Positions 5,561 to 9,827 of a stretch of DNA of 9,827 nt are shown in pieces. A program made the translations under genes and the position numbers. The stretch's first letter is position 1, and every line of letters begins with the position of its first letter. The stretch is from positions 1 through 9,827 of the forward strand of contig JAUVQN010000037.1 of the NCBI GenBank assembly GCA_030598125.1. Direction: 5' to 3'. The DNA comes from Coriobacteriia bacterium (lineage in GTDB: Bacteria > Actinomycetota > Coriobacteriia > Anaerosomatales > JAUVQN01). The notes beneath the pieces were generated by a model. That model had not been told where the DNA came from. It made no database searches and worked only from the letters and a program-made list of their open reading frames with translations.

Positions 5561-7936
5561 CTACTCCCTGAGCAGCCTCAAACCGTTGAAGATGACGATG
5601 AGCGCGACGCCGGTGTCCGCGAAGACGGCCATCCACAGGGAGGCGACGCCGAAGAGCGCCAGCGCGAGCACGACGAGCTTCACCCCGACCGAGAACACGA
5701 TGTTCTCCACGATGTTCGCGCGAGTCCGCCGCCCGAGACGGAAGAAGCGCGGGAGGAGGCGCAGATCGTCCCTCATGAGCGCGACGTCAGCCGTCTCGAG
5801 CGCCGCGTCGGTCCCCGCCGCGCCCATGGCGATCCCTATGTCGGACGCCGCGAGCGCCGGCGCGTCGTTCACGCCGTCCCCCACCATGGCGACCGGGCCC
5901 AGCCGGCCGGCGAGCTCGTCCACCGCCACGACCTTGTCGTCGGGCATGAGCTTGGCGCGTATCTCCTCGACGCCGACCTCTTCCGCGATGGCCTCGGCGA
6001 TGCGCTCACTGTCTCCGGTGAGCATCACCACGTGGCGGATCCCCTCGTCGCGGAGTCCCTCGACGGCCTCACGACTCTCCGGCCGCACCGCGTCGGCCAC
6101 CCCGATCAGCCCGAGCGCCCGCTCCCCCGAGAAGAGCACCACGACCGTGCGCCCCGCCTCCTCGAGCCGCTCCGCCCCTTCGGCGATCGTGTGGAACGGG
6201 ACGCCCGCCTCGTGGGCGGCGGTCGGACTGCCGATGCCGTAGGTCACGCCGTCGATGGTCGCTTCGACGCCACGCCCCACCTCGTCCCGGAAGCTCTCCA
6301 GGTGACCGACGGTGCCGTCGGTTCCGGCCGCCCTGGCGACGGCGCGCGCCACCGGGTGCGTGGAGCCGGCTTCGAGCGCCCCCGCGCCCTCGAGCACGCG
6401 CGACTCGTCCGGCTCGGCGAGCGGGACGACGGCGACGACCTCGGGGCGCCCGCGCGTGAGTGTGCCCGTCTTGTCGAACGCGATCACCTTCGTGTTCGGA
6501 GCAGCCTCGAGGTACGCACCCCCTTTGACGAGCACACCGATCCGGGACGCGTTCGTGATCGCAGAGACGACCGCCACCGGCGTGGAGATGACGAGCGCAC
6601 AGGGACAGGAGACGACGAGCAGCACGAGACTGCGGTAGACCCACTCCTCGAAGCCGCCCCAGTCGGCCCCGCTCAGGATGCCGACGACGGGCGGCACGAG
6701 CGCGACGAACGCCGCCAACGCGATGACCGCCGGCGTGTAGTAGCGGGTGAAGCGGTCCACCATCCGCTCGGAGGGCGCCTTGGCGGCCTGGGCCTCTTCG
6801 ACCAAGTAGATGATGCGAGCGAGCGTCGAGTCCTCGACGAGCGACGTGACCTCGGCCTCCACGAGCCCCTTCACGACGAGACTCCCGCTGTACAGTCGAT
6901 CGCCCGGTGACTTCGTCACGGGCACCGACTCCCCCGTCACCGGCGACTCGTCGACGACACATTCGCCGTGCGTGACGACAGCGTCGAGCGCCACGCGCTC
7001 CCCCCCGCGCACGATCATCGCGTCGCCCGGCACCACCTGCTCGGTGTCGAGCTCCAGCTCCTCGCCGCCGCGCCTGACTCGGGAGCGGACGGGCGCGAGC
7101 TCCATGAGCTCTCGGACGGAGCGGCGGGTCTTCACGAGCGCGCGGGCCTCGAGCGCGTTGCCGAGCGCGAAGAGGAAGACGACCATGGCTCCCTCGGCCC
7201 ACTCTCCGAGCAGCACCGCGCCGATCACGGCGATCGTCATGAGGATGTTCATATCGAGCGTCCGCGCCGAAACGGACGCGACGGCTCGCCGCGCGGTGAT
7301 CCATCCGCCCGCGACGATGGCAGCCGCGAAGCAGATGACCGACGCGCGTGCCGCCCAGTCGGCGGAGACGGCGCTCAGCAGCCACCCGAGCGCGACGAGC
7401 GTGCCGGAGACGGCGACCGAGGACTCGAGGGCGGTGCCGGGGAGCCAGCCGGGGCGTGCCGGCCCGGACTCACCGGCACGCGTCTCCGCCCACAGGGGCT
7501 CGATCCCGTATCCCATCCGCCGCACCGCTGACTCGACCTGCGATCGCGGATCCGTCGCCGGGTCGTACTCGACGAGCAGCACGCCAGTCGTGAAGTTGAG
7601 CCCGGCCGCGAGCACCCCCTCGAGCTGCGCGACCGACTTGTCGACCGTGGCCGCGCAGTCAGGGCAGTCGAGCCCGCGCACACGGTCCGCTTCGTGCGAG
7701 ATGCGCTCGGCGATGTCCACACCGGCGCGCTCGGCCGCGGCCTCCAGGTGCTCGGCGGAGAGGACCGCGGCGTCGTACGCGACCGCCACCGTCGCCCTCG
7801 CCGGATCGATCTCGACGGACTCGACGCCGTGCATCGAGCCGAGCGCCTCGGACAGCCGCTCGACGCAGTCCGCGCAGTAGGGACCCTCGGGCAGGAGGGC
7901 GGGTACGCGGAACTCGTGTGTCTCGAGCTCGCTCAT
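5561..7936 (-). CDS. P1B-2-type heavy-metal ATPase (Zn/Cd/Pb exporter)
   Basis: This 791-residue membrane pump has two N-terminal heavy-metal-associated domains, with CADC (21-24) and CPDC (91-94). The actuator motif TGES is at 334-337, the transmembrane metal site CPC at 444-446, the phosphorylated aspartate in DKTGT at 488-492, the nucleotide-domain HP at 527-528 and the hinge GDGVND at 686-691. Lys753 and Asp774 (in ADTGV) are 21 residues apart, matching Lys693 and Asp714 of E. coli ZntA. That pair marks the P1B-2 class, which exports Zn2+, Cd2+ and Pb2+ from the cytoplasm, rather than copper pumps. The first metal-binding domain has GPYCADC instead of the usual GMxCxxC. The start is the ATG at 7936, with GGAGG at 7945-7941. 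No ArsR- or MerR-type regulator is next to it. It appears to head an operon with the phasin-like gene and the ABC1 kinase, or to be read through from uvrB. Confidence 0.94.
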   Translation of the reverse strand: MSELETHEFRVPALLPEGPYCADCVERLSEALGSMHGVESVEIDPARATVAVAYDAAVLSAEHLEAAAERAGVDIAERISHEADRVRGLDCPDCAATVDKSVAQLEGVLAAGLNFTTGVLLVEYDPATDPRSQVESAVRRMGYGIEPLWAETRAGESGPARPGWLPGTALESSVAVSGTLVALGWLLSAVSADWAARASVICFAAAIVAGGWITARRAVASVSARTLDMNILMTIAVIGAVLLGEWAEGAMVVFLFALGNALEARALVKTRRSVRELMELAPVRSRVRRGGEELELDTEQVVPGDAMIVRGGERVALDAVVTHGECVVDESPVTGESVPVTKSPGDRLYSGSLVVKGLVEAEVTSLVEDSTLARIIYLVEEAQAAKAPSERMVDRFTRYYTPAVIALAAFVALVPPVVGILSGADWGGFEEWVYRSLVLLVVSCPCALVISTPVAVVSAITNASRIGVLVKGGAYLEAAPNTKVIAFDKTGTLTRGRPEVVAVVPLAEPDESRVLEGAGALEAGSTHPVARAVARAAGTDGTVGHLESFRDEVGRGVEATIDGVTYGIGSPTAAHEAGVPFHTIAEGAERLEEAGRTVVVLFSGERALGLIGVADAVRPESREAVEGLRDEGIRHVVMLTGDSERIAEAIAEEVGVEEIRAKLMPDDKVVAVDELAGRLGPVAMVGDGVNDAPALAASDIGIAMGAAGTDAALETADVALMRDDLRLLPRFFRLGRRTRANIVENIVFSVGVKLVVLALALFGVASLWMAVFADTGVALIVIFNGLRLLRE

Positions 7937-7963
7937 CCGTCCTCCGAAACGTCCGGCGAGGCG

Positions 7964-8092
7964 TTACACCACGTCGCGGCGCGGGAAGCGGGCGACGGCG
8001 ATCGCGAACGTCACCTTCCTGACCTCGAGACCGAGGTCCTCCACACCACGGGTCCTGCCGTAGAACTCGGTGAGCTCGTCGCAGCGGATCAC
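7964..8092 (-). pseudogene. ABC transporter remnant: ATPase start joined to a permease-like end
   Basis: A 42-codon frame runs from a GTG at 8092 to a TAA at 7964-7966. It begins VIRCDELTEFYGRTRGVEDL and continues GLEVR, which is the first strand and turn of an ABC-2-type ATP-binding subunit (pattern L-T-x-x-Y-G-x-x-x-G-V-x-D-L-x-L-E-V). Where G-E-V-x-G-x-x-G-P-N-G-A-G-K-T should follow, it reads KVTFAIAVARFPRRDVV and stops. That end resembles the last residues of ABC-2 permeases, a hydrophobic stretch closed by a basic R-R-D. The simplest reading is an internal deletion that removed most of an ATPase gene and most of a following permease gene, leaving the frame joined. There is no Walker A, Walker B or signature motif, so it cannot act as a transporter ATPase. 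GAGGAGGG at 8113-8106 and GGAG at 8099-8096 are possible ribosome sites. It lies between uvrB and the metal ATPase, 27 nt before the latter. Confidence 0.6.
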
Positions 8093-8185
8093 GCGCTCCG
8101 TGCAGCCCTCCTCAACGCCCCGCCCTCGTGTCCTGCGATGGGCGGCATCGCGCGGACGCGCCGGCTCCCCTCGTCGGATATCGTA
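8093..8185 (-). other. Gap between uvrB and the ABC remnant
   Basis: The 93 nt after the uvrB stop hold the purine-rich ribosome site of the former transporter gene (GAGGAGGG, 8113-8106) but no stem followed by a T-run and no clear -10/-35 pair on the minus strand. Readthrough from uvrB into the metal ATPase group therefore cannot be excluded. Confidence 0.4.
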
Positions 8186-9827
8186 CTACTTCCCTCGACG
8201 CGGCTTCGGCCTGCGCGCGCCCTTCCTGAAGCGCGCGAGAGCCTCCTCCTCGCTCGTCGCCTCGACCTGCGCCCGGAGGCTCACCACCTGGTCACGCAGC
8301 CTGGCCGCTCCTTCGAAGTCGAGCGAGTCGGCGGCCGAGGTCATGTCCTCTTCCAGCGAGAGGATGATGCGCGCGAGCTCCTCTCTGGGCATCTCCGCGA
8401 GCTCCTTCGCCACGGCCTCCGACGGAGAGAGCCCGGCGTCGGCTTCGCGCACGTACTGCATGATGTCGTTGATCGCCTTGCGGATGGTCTTGGGTTCGAT
8501 CCCGCGCTCTTCGTTGTAGGCGACCTGCTTGGCGCGGCGACGATTCGTCTCGTCGATCGCGCGCCGCATCGAGTCGGTGACCTTGTCCGCGTACATGATG
8601 ACCGCGCCCGACACGTTCCTCGACGCACGTCCCGTCGTCTGGATGAGCGACCGGTGGTTCCTCAGGAACCCCTCCTTGTCGGCGTCGAGGATCGCCACGA
8701 GGCTCACTTCGGGCAGGTCGAGCCCTTCCCGGAGCAGGTTGATGCCCACAAGACAATCGAACTCGCCGGACCTGAGCTCGGAGAGGATCTCGACGCGCTC
8801 GAGCGTGCCGATGTCCGCGTGCAGGTAGCGCGCCCTGACGCCATGTTCCAGCAGGTAGTCGGTGAGGTCCTCGGCCATCCGCTTCGTGAGCGTCGTGACG
8901 AGCACGCGCTCGTCCGCCGCCGCCCGCTCCTTCACCTCGCCGATGAGGTCGTCGATCTGCCCCTCGGACGGCCGCACCTCGATCTCGGGGTCCACGAGCC
9001 CCGTCGGGCGGATGATCTGCTCCGCGACCCGCTCGCTCGTCTCCAACTCGAAGTCGCCCGGCGTGGCCGAGACGTAGACGACCTGCGGCGCGCGCTCCTC
9101 GAACTCGCCGAACGTGAGCGGCCTGTTGTCGAGCGCGCTGGGCAGGCGGAACCCGTGCTCCACGAGCGTCATCTTGCGCGAACGGTCCCCTTCGTACATG
9201 CCGCGAAGCTGCGGCACGGTGACGTGCGACTCGTCGATGATGCAGACGAAGTCCTCCGGGAAGTAGTCCAAGAGGCAGTTGGGCGGCTCGCCGGGCTCGC
9301 GGCCGTCCATGTGGAGCGAGTAGTTCTCCACGCCCTTCACGCTCCCGAGCTCCTCCAGCATCTCGAGATCGTAGGAGGTACGCATCTCGAGCCGCTGCGC
9401 CTCCAGGAGCTTGCCCTGCTCCTTGAGCTCGACGAGCCGCTGCCGCAGCTCCTCCTGGATCGTCACGAGCGCGCGCTCCAGCTTGTCGCGGCGCGTCACG
9501 TAGTGGGTCGCCGGCCACACCGGCAGCGTCTCGAAGCCGACGAGGACCTCGCCGGTGACCGGGTCGATCTCCTCGATCGCCTCCACGTCGTCCCCGAAGA
9601 AGGCGACCCGTACGGGTCGCTCCGAGTACCACGGGAGTATGTCCACCGAGTCGCCTCGCACCCGGAACGTGCCGCGCGAGAGCTCGTAGTCGTTCCGGTC
9701 GTACTGCATCTCCACCAGGTCGCGGATGAATTCGTCCCGGTCGAGCGTCCCGCCCTTCTCGAGCATGACGGCCGTGCCCGCGTAGTCCTCCGGCGAGCCG
9801 ATGCCGTAGATCGCCGAAACGCTCGCC
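8186..9827 (-). CDS. uvrB: UvrABC excision nuclease subunit B, 5' end outside the window
   Basis: About 546 residues of UvrB are visible, running off the right edge; the missing N-terminal part of about 125-150 residues would carry Walker A. UvrB is the DNA-damage-verifying helicase-like subunit of nucleotide excision repair; it receives damage from UvrA and recruits UvrC. Visible signs are VSAIYGIGSPEDY near the edge, the Walker B DESH in CIIDESHVTVPQL, ALDNRPLTFGEFE, YVSATPGDFE, VLVTTLTKRMAEDL, the helicase block LHADIGTLERVEIL and LLREGLDLPEVSLVAILDAD, and motif VI as QTTGRASRN (8641-8615). The C-terminal UVR motif that contacts UvrC is at SLDFEGAARLRDQ, followed by a basic tail. Motif VI is more often QTIGRAARN. 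The ATG at 9766 is internal, because conserved UvrB sequence continues upstream of it. Confidence 0.97.
   Translation of the reverse strand, partial: ASVSAIYGIGSPEDYAGTAVMLEKGGTLDRDEFIRDLVEMQYDRNDYELSRGTFRVRGDSVDILPWYSERPVRVAFFGDDVEAIEEIDPVTGEVLVGFETLPVWPATHYVTRRDKLERALVTIQEELRQRLVELKEQGKLLEAQRLEMRTSYDLEMLEELGSVKGVENYSLHMDGREPGEPPNCLLDYFPEDFVCIIDESHVTVPQLRGMYEGDRSRKMTLVEHGFRLPSALDNRPLTFGEFEERAPQVVYVSATPGDFELETSERVAEQIIRPTGLVDPEIEVRPSEGQIDDLIGEVKERAAADERVLVTTLTKRMAEDLTDYLLEHGVRARYLHADIGTLERVEILSELRSGEFDCLVGINLLREGLDLPEVSLVAILDADKEGFLRNHRSLIQTTGRASRNVSGAVIMYADKVTDSMRRAIDETNRRRAKQVAYNEERGIEPKTIRKAINDIMQYVREADAGLSPSEAVAKELAEMPREELARIILSLEEDMTSAADSLDFEGAARLRDQVVSLRAQVEATSEEEALARFRKGARRPKPRRGK

Noticed and set aside
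3896..6910. 1004-codon open frame on the plus strand
   Set aside because: It is antisense to three well-supported genes (ABC1 kinase, phasin-like protein, metal ATPase) and has shadow-frame composition.
8070..8519. Plus-strand open frame of 149 codons opposite the uvrB 3' end
   Set aside because: It is a Ser/Arg-rich shadow frame antisense to uvrB with no ribosome site or domain.

Overview
This is a gene-dense window of bacterial chromosome with high GC content and strong G/C bias at third codon positions. It suggests a free-living actinobacterium-like organism, perhaps an anaerobic or microaerophilic lineage. The lineage guess rests only on GC content, the style of the UvrB and acetyl-CoA synthetase sequences and the gene mix (polyphosphate kinase 2, PduO-type adenosyltransferase, LarE), so it is weak. 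No rRNA, tRNA, CRISPR array, IS element or phage gene was seen.

Layout. Positions 1-803 (+): the C-terminal end of a PPK2-family polyphosphate phosphotransferase, then 10 nt later a PduO-type cob(I)alamin adenosyltransferase. Positions 839-2839 (-): a full-length AMP-forming acetyl-CoA synthetase, convergent with the adenosyltransferase. Positions 2840-2989: a 150-bp divergent promoter region with a perfect TATAAT box followed by a 20-bp inverted repeat lying over the probable start point of the next gene. Positions 2990-3802 (+): a LarE-type sulfur transferase of the three-cysteine class. Positions 3821-9827 (-): a leftward run read as uvrB (5' end outside the window), a short ABC-transporter remnant, a P1B-2 Zn/Cd/Pb ATPase, a small phasin-like coiled-coil protein and an ABC1/UbiB-family atypical kinase. 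The last three are tightly spaced (28 and 2 nt) and probably form an operon.

How the genes fit together. Acs (acetate activation), the cobalamin adenosyltransferase (coenzyme B12 supply), PPK2 (polyphosphate/nucleotide phosphate exchange) and LarE (nickel-pincer nucleotide synthesis) are separate metabolic or cofactor functions rather than one visible pathway. The ATPase / phasin-like / ABC1 kinase group looks like an envelope-related unit with no assigned pathway. The points most worth a second look are: (1) a 42-codon frame at 7964-8092 that starts like an ABC ATPase and ends like an ABC-2 permease, probably the scar of a deleted transporter operon; (2) the 20-bp palindrome at the larE promoter; (3) the ABC1 kinase without the usual C-terminal membrane hairpin, sitting 2 nt after a phasin-like gene; and (4) small motif departures in the adenosyltransferase and in UvrB helicase motif VI.
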